NCBI GenBank assembly: GCA_051745395.1
Contig: JBNJEA010000178.1
Span: 1-5,392, forward strand
From: JBNJEA01 sp051745395
GTDB lineage: Bacteria > Desulfobacterota > Desulfobacteria > Desulfobacterales > Desulfosalsimonadaceae
Length of the DNA: 5,392 nucleotides
Reading direction: 5' to 3'
Part shown: positions 1-4,947 of the stretch, piece by piece
Layout: each line of letters opens with the position of its first letter
How positions within the stretch are numbered: position 1 is the stretch's first letter
The notes under the pieces: generated by a model
Databases searched by the model: none
Told to the model about the DNA's origin: nothing
The model's input: the letters and a program-made list of their open reading frames with translations, nothing else
Translations under genes and position numbers: made by a program

Positions 1-678
1 ACCTCGCACAGCCAAACCAAATGCATTTTCTACCGGTGCCGCTACTACCAGCGCAGACAGAGCCGGGACGGGCAGACATGGCAACTCATCCGCCAGACCG
101 CCTCCGGCCGCCTGCCCTTCTATCTCGAAGACGACACGGGCCGGATCCTGATCCGGCCTGCCGGCGCGATGTTTCACATTTCCGGCAGCCGGCAGGAATT
201 TTCCGGCAACCAGGGCCTCTGGCTTTCGGCGGCAGTGGCCGACGATAACATCAAAATATACGAAGACCTGATCGGCGAATCCGCCAGTGTCTACGTGCTC
301 GGCACCGCCCGTCCCGAACGGGTGGCCCGCCCCTTAAAAAACAAAATCGTCGAAAAGTTAAAGGCATTGAAAAGCAACAAGGCCGAACTCATGCGCTACG
401 ACGCAAACGGCGACGGCCGGGTGGACATGGCGGAATGGGAAACCGCGCGCAAAGATATCGAAAACATCGTCCATGCCGAATCGCTACAAGACGGCGGGCC
501 CACCGAACAGGTGGTCATCAAAAAAGCCGCCTACGGCACCCTGCCGTTTATCATCGCCGACACTGAAGACGGCATTATCCGCAAACTCAGGTATCGGACC
601 TGGATATTTTTACTCGGCGGCCTGCTGTGTATCGGCCTGGGCACGGAATTGCTCCTCCGGCTCTTTGGCGGAGGCTAA
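1..678 (+). CDS. GIDE-domain (MULAN/MAPL-like) membrane protein with EF-hand loop, 5'-partial
   Basis: The reading frame is open from the first base, so the gene begins off the left edge; 225 residues are visible. Seen: a segment typical of the GIDE (bacterial 'E3 ubiquitin ligase'-like) domain. It has KCIFYRCRYY at visible residues 7-16, LPFYLEDDTGRILI at 38-51, then the YVLGTA block. A later TLPFIIAD precedes a single C-terminal hydrophobic helix (about 201-221, starting WIFLLGGLL) with a short tail. Between them lies a perfect EF-hand loop, DANGDGRVDMAE (134-145), with Asp/Asn/Asp/Asp/Glu at positions 1, 3, 5, 9 and 12. Family knowledge: in eukaryotic MULAN/MAPL this region is the intermembrane domain and the RING is separate. 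No RING is visible here, so ligase activity should not be assumed. A start at Met57 (169) is possible but would cut the conserved domain, so it was rejected. lemA follows after 43 bp. Role unknown; probably a membrane stress or Ca-responsive partner of LemA (inference). Confidence 0.82.
   Translation, partial: TSHSQTKCIFYRCRYYQRRQSRDGQTWQLIRQTASGRLPFYLEDDTGRILIRPAGAMFHISGSRQEFSGNQGLWLSAAVADDNIKIYEDLIGESASVYVLGTARPERVARPLKNKIVEKLKALKSNKAELMRYDANGDGRVDMAEWETARKDIENIVHAESLQDGGPTEQVVIKKAAYGTLPFIIADTEDGIIRKLRYRTWIFLLGGLLCIGLGTELLLRLFGGG
400..435 (+). other. Canonical EF-hand calcium-binding loop within the GIDE protein
   Basis: Twelve codons encode DANGDGRVDMAE. The ligand positions are filled as in a textbook EF-hand: D1, N3, D5, R7 (backbone carbonyl), D9 and E12, with Gly at 6 and Val at 8. 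The preceding stretch (NKAELMRY) and the following one (WETARKDIENIV) are both predicted helical, giving a helix-loop-helix. Only one loop is seen; single EF-hands often pair between subunits. Calcium binding is inferred from the consensus. Confidence 0.75.
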
Positions 679-721
679 ACGCAAATGCAGAAGTTTATAA
701 AAAACGGAGGAAAAACCCCTT

Positions 722-1288
722 ATGGCCACCATCATCTTGTTGATCCTGCTGGGCATCATTGTTGCGGCAATCACATATTTTGTCATTATATTCAACGGGT
801 TGATCCGGATGAAACACAATATTGACCAAGCATGGAGCAACATCGACGTCCTGCTCAAACAGCGCTACGACGAACTGCCCAAACTCGTCAGCGTCTGCGA
901 GGGCTACATGAAACATGAACGCGCCGTTTTGGAAAACGTAACCCGGGCCCGTTCCCAGCTCGACAACGCCGGCTCCGGCCAGGAGGCGATGGATGCCAAC
1001 AACGCCATCACCTCGGCCCTGCGCTCGCTGTTTGCCGTGGTGGAAAACTACCCCGACCTGAAGGCGGACCGGGCCTTCCGGCAGCTCCAGTCCCGGGTAT
1101 CGGAGCTCGAAGACCAGATCGCCGACCGGCGGGAACTCTACAATTCCACCGTCAACCTGTTTAACATCCGCATCGAGCAATTCCCCGACGTTTTCGTGGC
1201 CAACATGATGAGACTCGACCCCCGGCAGCTCTGGCAGATCGAACCGGAACACCGCGAAGATGTCGAAATCAATTTCAGCTACGCATAA
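722..1288 (+). CDS. lemA: LemA family membrane protein
   Basis: A 188-residue protein of normal LemA length. Residues 3-25 form one N-terminal membrane helix rich in Ile/Leu. It runs directly into the family signature: NGLIRMKHNIDQAWSNIDV, then LLKQRYDELPKLV and a long helical bundle (roughly 30-160) containing RARSQ and LF.VVENYPDLKA. The end, near FPDVFVANMM, is the usual short extracytoplasmic/cytoplasmic tail. The start is supported by GGAGG at 706-710, 11 bases upstream of the ATG. LemA proteins are widespread and have no agreed molecular function; the fold is a four-helix bundle on a membrane anchor, and the genes often sit beside TPM, M48 peptidase or GIDE-type genes (recalled knowledge). 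Here it follows the GIDE gene by 43 bp without a terminator, so co-transcription is likely. The opposite-strand frame covering 695-1252 is a shadow. Confidence 0.93.
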   Translation: MATIILLILLGIIVAAITYFVIIFNGLIRMKHNIDQAWSNIDVLLKQRYDELPKLVSVCEGYMKHERAVLENVTRARSQLDNAGSGQEAMDANNAITSALRSLFAVVENYPDLKADRAFRQLQSRVSELEDQIADRRELYNSTVNLFNIRIEQFPDVFVANMMRLDPRQLWQIEPEHREDVEINFSYA

Positions 1289-1334
1289 ACCCTGTGCACC
1301 TGTTGTCTGTTAACCGGCCGGCCCGGAAAAGGGC

Positions 1335-1363
1335 TTGCCTTACAGCCGAATCAGTGCCATAAA
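1335..1363 (+). promoter_or_regulatory. Candidate sigma-70 promoter for the PLP enzyme gene
   Basis: TTGCCT (1335-1340) and CATAAA (1358-1363) are separated by 17 bases, each matching four of six consensus positions. Transcription would start near 1370, giving a ~120-base leader. I do not recognise a SAM or other riboswitch in that leader. A 6-bp inverted pair (CACGCC 1433-1438 with GGCGTG 1463-1468) is the only clear hairpin and lies before the ribosome binding site. No strong terminator separates lemA from this gene, so read-through is also possible. Confidence 0.35.
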
Positions 1364-1492
1364 ACAGGTTTGGCTGAGAACGGCCCGACACAGAGGCTTA
1401 CGGTTGAACGGATTGACGCACACGGCAAAAATCACGCCAAAGCCGGATGCAAGGATTCGACAGGCGTGCAAGATCGCAAAAGGAGTTGACCC

Positions 1493-2680
1493 ATGACGGA
1501 CTTTGACAAATCCGGACTGTCCACCCGCGCCATTCATGCGGGCGAAGTCCGGTTCAACGAATACGGCTCGGTGACCACCCCCATTGTGCAGACCTCGACC
1601 TTTATCTTTAAAAACGTCGATGAAATCAGAAAACTCGTGGACGGCGACGTCGAGCGGTTTGAATACGGCCGTTACGGACATCCCACCCAGGTGGCCGCGG
1701 AAAGAAAACTCGCCGCCATGGAAGAAGCCGAGGACGCCGTACTGTTTTCCTCGGGCATGAGCGCGATCACCACCACCCTTTTGATGCTGCTCCAGGCCGG
1801 CGACCACCTGATCATCACCGACGATGCCTACAAGCGAACCCTGGATTTCTGCAAAAGTTATCTCGGCCGCTATAATATCGAATGCACGGTCGTCCGGATG
1901 TGTGACTACGAAGCCATCGAAAATGCCATCCAGCCCAACACGCGGGTCTTTTTCTCCGAATCGCCGACCAACCCGTATTTAAACGTCATGGATCTCGAGC
2001 GGCTGATGGGGATATTCAAAGACCGCGACATCCTGGTGGTCTCGGATTCCACCTTTGCCACGCCTTACAACCAGCGCCCCCTGGAATACGGCATTCACCT
2101 GGTCATCCACAGCGCCACCAAGTACCTGGCCGGCCACAACGACCTGTTAAGCGGCGTGCTGCTCGGCCCCAAAAAGCTGACCGACCCCATCCGCGAATTT
2201 TTAAAAATCACCGGCGGCGTCATCGATCCCAATTCGTCCTACCTGCTCATCCGGGGCTTGAAAACCTTCTCCCTCCGGATGGAAAAACTAAACGCCAATG
2301 CCCAGATAGTTGCCGAGCACCTGGAAGAAGACTCGCGGATCAAGCGGGTCTATTACCCGGGCCTGCCCAGCCATCCCCACCACGATGTGGCCCGGCGCCA
2401 AATGCGCGGCTACGGTGCTGTGGTCACCTTTGAGGTCGAGGATGACACCGAGTTTGCCCTCCGGTTTTTGAGCAACCTGGAGATATTAAACATCGGCCCC
2501 AGCCTCGGCGGCGTGGAATCGCTGATCACCCACCCGGCCACCATCAGCTATTACATGCACAGCCGGGAGGAACGGATGGCCCTGGGAATCAAGGACGGCC
2601 TGATCCGCCTGGCCGTGGGCGTTGAAGATGCCGGCGATATCTTAAACGACATCGACCAGGCCCTGAAAAAAGCCGAATAA
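1493..2680 (+). CDS. Cys/Met metabolism PLP-dependent enzyme, probably cystathionine gamma-synthase
   Basis: A 395-residue fold-type I PLP enzyme, full length for the trans-sulfuration family. Seen: STRAIHAG at 10-17; YGRYGHPT at 58-65 (the usual Y-x-R-Y-G-N-P-T phosphate loop, with His in place of Asn); SSGMSA at 86-91 (cofactor phosphate); SESPTNP; the cofactor-ring Asp185 in SDSTFATP; and the Schiff-base Lys210 in HSATKYLAGHND. The C-terminal half has SLGGVESLITHPA and ends in the RLAVGVED block. The 'FEYGRYGxPT', 'SDSTFATPYNQ' and 'GVED' wording is closest, from memory, to the plant-type cystathionine gamma-synthase branch. That enzyme would join cysteine with an activated homoserine to make cystathionine for methionine synthesis in the cytoplasm. 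Gamma-lyase or O-acyl-homoserine sulfhydrylase cannot be excluded from sequence alone. AGGAG at 1481-1485, seven bases before the ATG, fixes the start. It is monocistronic here. Confidence 0.88.
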   Translation: MTDFDKSGLSTRAIHAGEVRFNEYGSVTTPIVQTSTFIFKNVDEIRKLVDGDVERFEYGRYGHPTQVAAERKLAAMEEAEDAVLFSSGMSAITTTLLMLLQAGDHLIITDDAYKRTLDFCKSYLGRYNIECTVVRMCDYEAIENAIQPNTRVFFSESPTNPYLNVMDLERLMGIFKDRDILVVSDSTFATPYNQRPLEYGIHLVIHSATKYLAGHNDLLSGVLLGPKKLTDPIREFLKITGGVIDPNSSYLLIRGLKTFSLRMEKLNANAQIVAEHLEEDSRIKRVYYPGLPSHPHHDVARRQMRGYGAVVTFEVEDDTEFALRFLSNLEILNIGPSLGGVESLITHPATISYYMHSREERMALGIKDGLIRLAVGVEDAGDILNDIDQALKKAE

Positions 2681-2731
2681 CAGACGATAACGACGATTTC
2701 TTATTTATCCATCGCCAGCACCGAACAAACC

Positions 2732-2760
2732 TTGACAGGTCCCTGCCTGCGTGGTACGGA
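2732..2760 (+). promoter_or_regulatory. Promoter of the tRNA-Pro gene
   Basis: A perfect -35 box TTGACA (2732-2737) is followed after 17 bases by a weak -10 TACGGA (2755-2760); adjacent offsets such as GATATG give other poor -10 choices. A start near 2767 would leave a 5' leader of about 10 bases before the tRNA, typical of a stable-RNA promoter. The -35 is convincing; the exact -10 is not. Confidence 0.5.
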
Positions 2761-2776
2761 TATGTCGTTTCTGTGT

Positions 2777-2853
2777 CGGGGTGTAGCGCAGTCTGGTAGC
2801 GCACTTGCATGGGGTGCAAGGAGTCGCAGGTTCAAATCCTGCCGCCCCGACCA
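2777..2853 (+). tRNA. tRNA-Pro (anticodon GGG)
   Basis: A complete 77-base cloverleaf with encoded CCA. The acceptor stem CGGGGTG (2777-2783) pairs with CGCCCCG (2843-2849), with one T-G wobble, then discriminator A and CCA (2851-2853). The D arm is GCGC/GCGC (2786-2789 with 2799-2802). The anticodon stem CTTGC/GCAAG (2804-2808, 2816-2820) encloses the loop ATGGGGT, so the anticodon is GGG (2811-2813), reading CCC/CCU proline codons. The variable loop is GAGTC. The T arm GCAGG/CCTGC (2826-2830, 2838-2842) holds TTCAAAT. C1-G72 with A73 and G37 fits bacterial proline tRNAs. The gene has its own promoter upstream and terminator downstream, and it marks the junction between metabolic genes on the left and SRAP/BREX on the right. 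Confidence 0.97.
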
Positions 2854-2862
2854 GAGATTTCA

Positions 2863-2894
2863 AGGGCTTACGGTCGATCCGGAGTCCTTTTTTT
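2863..2894 (+). terminator. Intrinsic terminator of the tRNA-Pro transcript
   Basis: The stem AGGGCTT (2863-2869) pairs with GAGTCCT-type sequence ending at 2888 through five Watson-Crick and two G-T pairs. After one bulged A it is extended by CGG/CCG (2871-2873 with 2879-2881) around a five-base loop. Seven T residues (2888-2894) follow directly. It sits ten bases after the tRNA CCA. Confidence 0.7.
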
Positions 2895-2951
2895 ATGTCG
2901 TTTTTCCACAGGGGGCCACATAGGAGGCCAGATTTTTTCTTCTTGGCGGAC

Positions 2952-2988
2952 AACAAAAAAAAGCCGGATGAAAAACCCACCCGGCTTT
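2952..2988 (-). terminator. Intrinsic terminator, minus-strand orientation
   Basis: AAAGCCGG (2960-2967) and CCGGCTTT (2981-2988) form a perfect 8-bp stem around a 13-base loop. Read on the minus strand the hairpin is followed by an uninterrupted run of T (from the A-run ending near 2954), the classic Rho-independent signature. On the + strand only CTTTAG follows, so a plus-strand role would be weaker. It implies a minus-strand transcript arriving from the right of 2990. Confidence 0.7.
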
Positions 2989-2996
2989 AGCACGGT

Positions 2997-3065
2997 CTAC
3001 TTACCCGCACCCGCTACAATCTTCACAAATCCCCATAAAGCCCAAACTTCGGCATCAAAAGCCAT
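2997..3065 (-). CDS. Possible 22-residue small protein or gene remnant ahead of a minus-strand terminator
   Basis: On the minus strand an ATG (3063-3065) opens a 22-codon frame ending in TAG at 2997-2999. It begins MAFDAEVWALWGF and ends IVAGAGK. An AGGAG lies three bases before the ATG, which is closer than ideal. The stop is eight bases before the perfect hairpin and U-tract at 2988-2952. The peptide is hydrophobic/aromatic and reads more like protein than the overlapping frames, but at this length that can be chance. It could be a real small protein, the C-terminal relic of a longer gene, or part of a small RNA. No family recognised. Confidence 0.25.
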   Translation of the reverse strand: MAFDAEVWALWGFVKIVAGAGK

Positions 3066-3176
3066 CCGCTCCTACTTTTCAAATCGTCCGTCGGCCCGCA
3101 AAGGAACTCTTCCTTGACCACAGGATAAAACACAGCAAACCGCATTATCTTTGCCCCGGCGTTTTCGGTGTTGCCT

Positions 3177-3193
3177 GTTCGATCCTGCCGCCC
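3177..3193 (+). repeat. tRNA 3'-end-like fragment (possible old attachment-site scar)
   Basis: GTTC-G-ATCCTGCCGCCC here aligns to GTTC-AA-ATCCTGCCGCCC in the T arm/acceptor of the tRNA-Pro gene (2830-2847), in the same orientation and about 346 bp downstream. Twelve bases are identical without gap (2836-2847 and 3182-3193). The 5' T stem is not complementary, so this is not a functional tRNA. Chance similarity cannot be excluded. Confidence 0.35.
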
Positions 3194-3356
3194 GCATGAC
3201 CGTACATCAGTTATCCGGGAATGATCGTCTATCCTTATGTGCTTTGTCATGATTGCCCACCGGTTATTCCAGGCATTTTTTTCATGCCTCCTCCGCCGAA
3301 TATCGGCCTCCAGAGCAGCATACCCCCAGTTCAACATGGTTGTACAATACATCATA

Positions 3357-3380
3357 GGATCTCGGGATCTCGGGATCTCG
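3357..3380 (+). repeat. Three perfect tandem copies of GGATCTCG
   Basis: The 8-bp unit GGATCTCG occurs three times head-to-tail without mismatch at 3357-3364, 3365-3372 and 3373-3380. It lies about 115 bases upstream of the SRAP start codon and outside any supported gene. It could be a slippage-prone microsatellite or a set of operator half-sites; nothing further is visible. Confidence 0.9.
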
Positions 3381-3414
3381 CTGCCATATCTTTTCAGAAA
3401 GGCAGGAGAAACTG

Positions 3415-3443
3415 TTGTGGATACCCGAAAAATCAAGCATAAT
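3415..3443 (+). promoter_or_regulatory. Candidate sigma-70 promoter of the SRAP gene
   Basis: TTGTGG (3415-3420) and CATAAT (3438-3443, five of six consensus positions) are separated by 17 bases. A start near 3450 would give a ~45-base leader. I looked for a LexA-type SOS operator around it and saw none that I would defend. Confidence 0.42.
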
Positions 3444-3494
3444 GCCCATAATGCTCCCCACGATCCGCCTATAAAAAGAACCAAGGAGCCAACC

Positions 3495-4178
3495 ATGTGC
3501 GGCCGGTTTGTACGATTCCGTAATATTGAACAGCTAAAACCCCATTTCCCCGTAGACCACGCCGTATGTGAATCCGAACCCAATTACAACGCGGCACCGA
3601 CCCAGAAAATCCTTGCCATCGTTCGCCGCGAAGGGCTCAACATTGTCGACAAGCTGCATTGGGGCCTGGTGCCGTTTTGGGCAAAGGATGCCAAAGTCGG
3701 TTATAAAATGATAAACGCCCGTCTTGACACCGTGGCCACCAAGCCCGCTTTCCGGGATGCTTTCAAGAAACGGCGATGCTTGATCCCCGCAGACGGCTTT
3801 TACGAGTGGGTGGGGCGCAAGGGGCAAAAACAGCCGGTGTTCATTACCCTTCCCAATGGCGACCCTTTTGCCTTTGCCGGCTTGTGGGAAACCTGGCAGG
3901 ACAAAACCGAACCCGGGGTTTTCTATCAGACGTGTACCATTATTACACGCGAGGCCAGTTCGTCGCTGGAGAAAATACATCACCGCATGCCGGTAGTTTT
4001 GAAGCCGGAAGCCTACGATGCCTGGATGGATCATGATACTCCCGGGACAAGGCAGCTGCAGGAGATGTTGTCCCAGAGTTCGATAACTGAATTTTCATTT
4101 TTTCCGGTTTCGAAGCAGGTCAACTCGGTCGGAAACAATGATCCGGGAAATATCGAGCCGGTGGAGGCGAATGTATAA
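3495..4178 (+). CDS. SRAP-domain protein (YedK/HMCES family) that crosslinks abasic sites in ssDNA
   Basis: A 227-residue SRAP protein, normal length. Seen: MCGRF at the N-terminus with catalytic Cys2; NYNAAPTQ (30-37); HWGLVPFWAKD (55-65); INAR with Asn74; the CLIPADGFYEW block with Glu104; and IHHRMP with His162. Together these form the full SRAP active site. Family knowledge: after Met removal Cys2 forms a stable thiazolidine with an abasic site in single-stranded DNA, shielding it from cleavage and error-prone repair. The frame stays open upstream to 3237, but the reaction needs Cys at position 2, and AAGGAG (3483-3488) lies six bases before this ATG, so 3495 is the start. It has its own candidate promoter and is followed by a hairpin with T-tracts, so it is probably not in the BREX operon. 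SRAP genes occur both as housekeeping genes and on phages, plasmids and islands. Confidence 0.95.
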   Translation: MCGRFVRFRNIEQLKPHFPVDHAVCESEPNYNAAPTQKILAIVRREGLNIVDKLHWGLVPFWAKDAKVGYKMINARLDTVATKPAFRDAFKKRRCLIPADGFYEWVGRKGQKQPVFITLPNGDPFAFAGLWETWQDKTEPGVFYQTCTIITREASSSLEKIHHRMPVVLKPEAYDAWMDHDTPGTRQLQEMLSQSSITEFSFFPVSKQVNSVGNNDPGNIEPVEANV

Positions 4179-4207
4179 AAGCTGCGTATTGCTATGCCCA
4201 TTCACCC

Positions 4208-4257
4208 GTCGAAAATGTTGTGTCGCTTTTCGACCCGTCCTTTTTTGTACTTTTTTT
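4208..4257 (+). terminator. Probable terminator after the SRAP gene
   Basis: GTCGAAAA (4208-4215) pairs perfectly with TTTTCGAC (4227-4234) around an 11-base loop, 29 bases after the SRAP stop. T-runs follow at 4241-4246 and 4251-4257. The six-base gap between stem and first T-run makes it less than ideal. The stem is AT-rich on its loop side. The heptamer ACCCGTC is also repeated directly at 4204-4210 and 4233-4239. Confidence 0.5.
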
Positions 4258-4264
4258 AAACCAT

Positions 4265-4293
4265 TTGAAAATATTTGTTTTTAGTGCTACAGA
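4265..4293 (+). promoter_or_regulatory. Candidate promoter of the brxA-brxB operon
   Basis: TTGAAA (4265-4270, five of six) is followed after 17 bases by TACAGA (4288-4293, three of six) in a strongly AT-rich tract. Transcription would start near 4300, just before the AAGGA ribosome binding site of brxA (4313-4317). The -10 is weak, which could mean dependence on an activator or a different sigma factor. No brxR-type WYL regulator gene is present directly upstream. Confidence 0.33.
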
Positions 4294-4323
4294 GATATTT
4301 TTGTAGGCAAATAAGGATTTATA

Positions 4324-4932
4324 ATGCCAGATGCTATGATTTCCAAATATACCGGCGACATTGTCGCAGGTTCACTTCTTGTTGCCGAAAGCCGCAAAAT
4401 CGCAAGGTTGCTTTTAGACCAATATGATCACAACTCCTGGCATCAGGCCATCGTCATCGACAATATACTGCAAAAACGCTCCCCTGTTTCAGCAAAGCGG
4501 CAAGCGCGATTGATCCACGCCCGGTTGTCTCCTATGACGTCTGACTTCTGGGAAATGATTGAAACCGGGTCTTCAGATGTCGCCACGCAGGCAGTTCTTG
4601 CTGCTGCCATTAAGCACAGCCGCTTGCTGGGAGATTTTATGGATTCGGTGATCCGGCAGCATTGGAAAACCTTTACCCCGAAAATTTCGACCAAAGACTG
4701 GCAGGACTACTTAAAAACCTGTGCCCAGGTTAACCCCGGAATCGATCAATGGTCAGAGGCCACCCGCACAAAGCTCAGACAGGTGGTTTTTCGTATTCTA
4801 TCTGAATCCGGTTATATTGACGGAACCCGAACACTCAAATTGCTGCCCGTGTCCGTTATCCCTGAAATCCGGCAGTATCTGATTGCCCATGATGAAACCG
4901 ATGTGCTTCGGTCAATGGAAATCACGCAATAA
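4324..4932 (+). CDS. brxA: BREX system protein BrxA (DUF1819)
   Basis: A 202-residue DUF1819 protein, usual length for BrxA. Seen: the N-terminal block YTGDIVAGSLLVAESRKIA (residues 9-27), then LLLDQYD and a region with NILQKRSPVSAKRQARLIHARL. The conserved middle has AAIKHSRLLGDFM and the C-terminal block TRTKLRQVVFRILSESGYI, followed by the LLPVSVIPEIRQYL segment. The protein looks all-helical with no membrane segment. Family knowledge: BrxA is a small, probably DNA-binding protein found at the front of many BREX anti-phage loci; its exact role is not settled. AAGGA (4313-4317) six bases ahead supports this ATG; Met5 (4336) is a possible alternative. brxB follows after 15 bp, so they are translated from one operon. 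GC content is visibly lower than in the left-hand genes (about 47% versus 58% in one hand-counted line each), compatible with acquisition by transfer. Confidence 0.93.
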   Translation: MPDAMISKYTGDIVAGSLLVAESRKIARLLLDQYDHNSWHQAIVIDNILQKRSPVSAKRQARLIHARLSPMTSDFWEMIETGSSDVATQAVLAAAIKHSRLLGDFMDSVIRQHWKTFTPKISTKDWQDYLKTCAQVNPGIDQWSEATRTKLRQVVFRILSESGYIDGTRTLKLLPVSVIPEIRQYLIAHDETDVLRSMEITQ

Positions 4933-4947
4933 TCAAAAGGAAGCTGG

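Larger units (their letters stand above)
2854..3494. other. 640-base spacer without a convincing large gene
   Basis: Between the tRNA and the SRAP gene I see no protein of recognisable family on either strand. The stretch holds, in order: the tRNA terminator; a minus-strand hairpin with U-tract (2952-2988); a possible 22-residue minus-strand ORF (2997-3065); a tRNA 3'-end-like fragment (near 3177-3193); a triple 8-bp tandem repeat (3357-3380); and a candidate promoter for SRAP (3415-3443). A minus-strand open frame spans 3023-3583, but it crosses the SRAP start and has no family-like motif. The mix resembles an island edge or a decayed segment (inference). Confidence 0.55.

Noticed and set aside
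695..1252. Long minus-strand frame antisense to lemA
   Set aside because: The plus strand encodes a clear full-length LemA; the antisense frame is a shadow of GC-biased coding sequence.
1315..1334. Hairpin after lemA (CCGGCCGG and GCCC/GGGC) as a terminator
   Set aside because: Stems are short and no T-run follows, so an intrinsic terminator cannot be supported.
1370..1492. SAM-type riboswitch in the leader of the trans-sulfuration gene
   Set aside because: Expected conserved cores of known SAM/SAH riboswitches were not seen; only one 6-bp hairpin stands out.
1340..1807. Minus-strand frame over the start of the PLP enzyme gene
   Set aside because: It overlaps a strongly supported gene in the opposite direction and has no family-like sequence.
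2911..2939. GGCC...GGCC hairpin followed by TTTTTT as another plus-strand terminator
   Set aside because: The stem is only four base pairs and is a self-complementary GGCC pair; too weak next to the better terminator at 2863-2894.
2705..2980. Minus-strand open frame containing GAAGFEPATPC
   Set aside because: This is the well-known spurious protein produced by translating the antisense of a tRNA gene; it covers tRNA-Pro and its terminator.
3237..3494. Upstream in-frame extension of the SRAP gene by 86 codons
   Set aside because: SRAP chemistry requires Cys at position 2; MCGRF at 3495 with AAGGAG six bases upstream is the proper start, and the extension has no family similarity.
3023..3583. 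186-codon open frame on the minus strand
   Set aside because: It overlaps the start of the SRAP gene head-on, has no recognisable motif or good ribosome binding site, and reads like translated non-coding sequence; a decayed gene is conceivable but unsupported.
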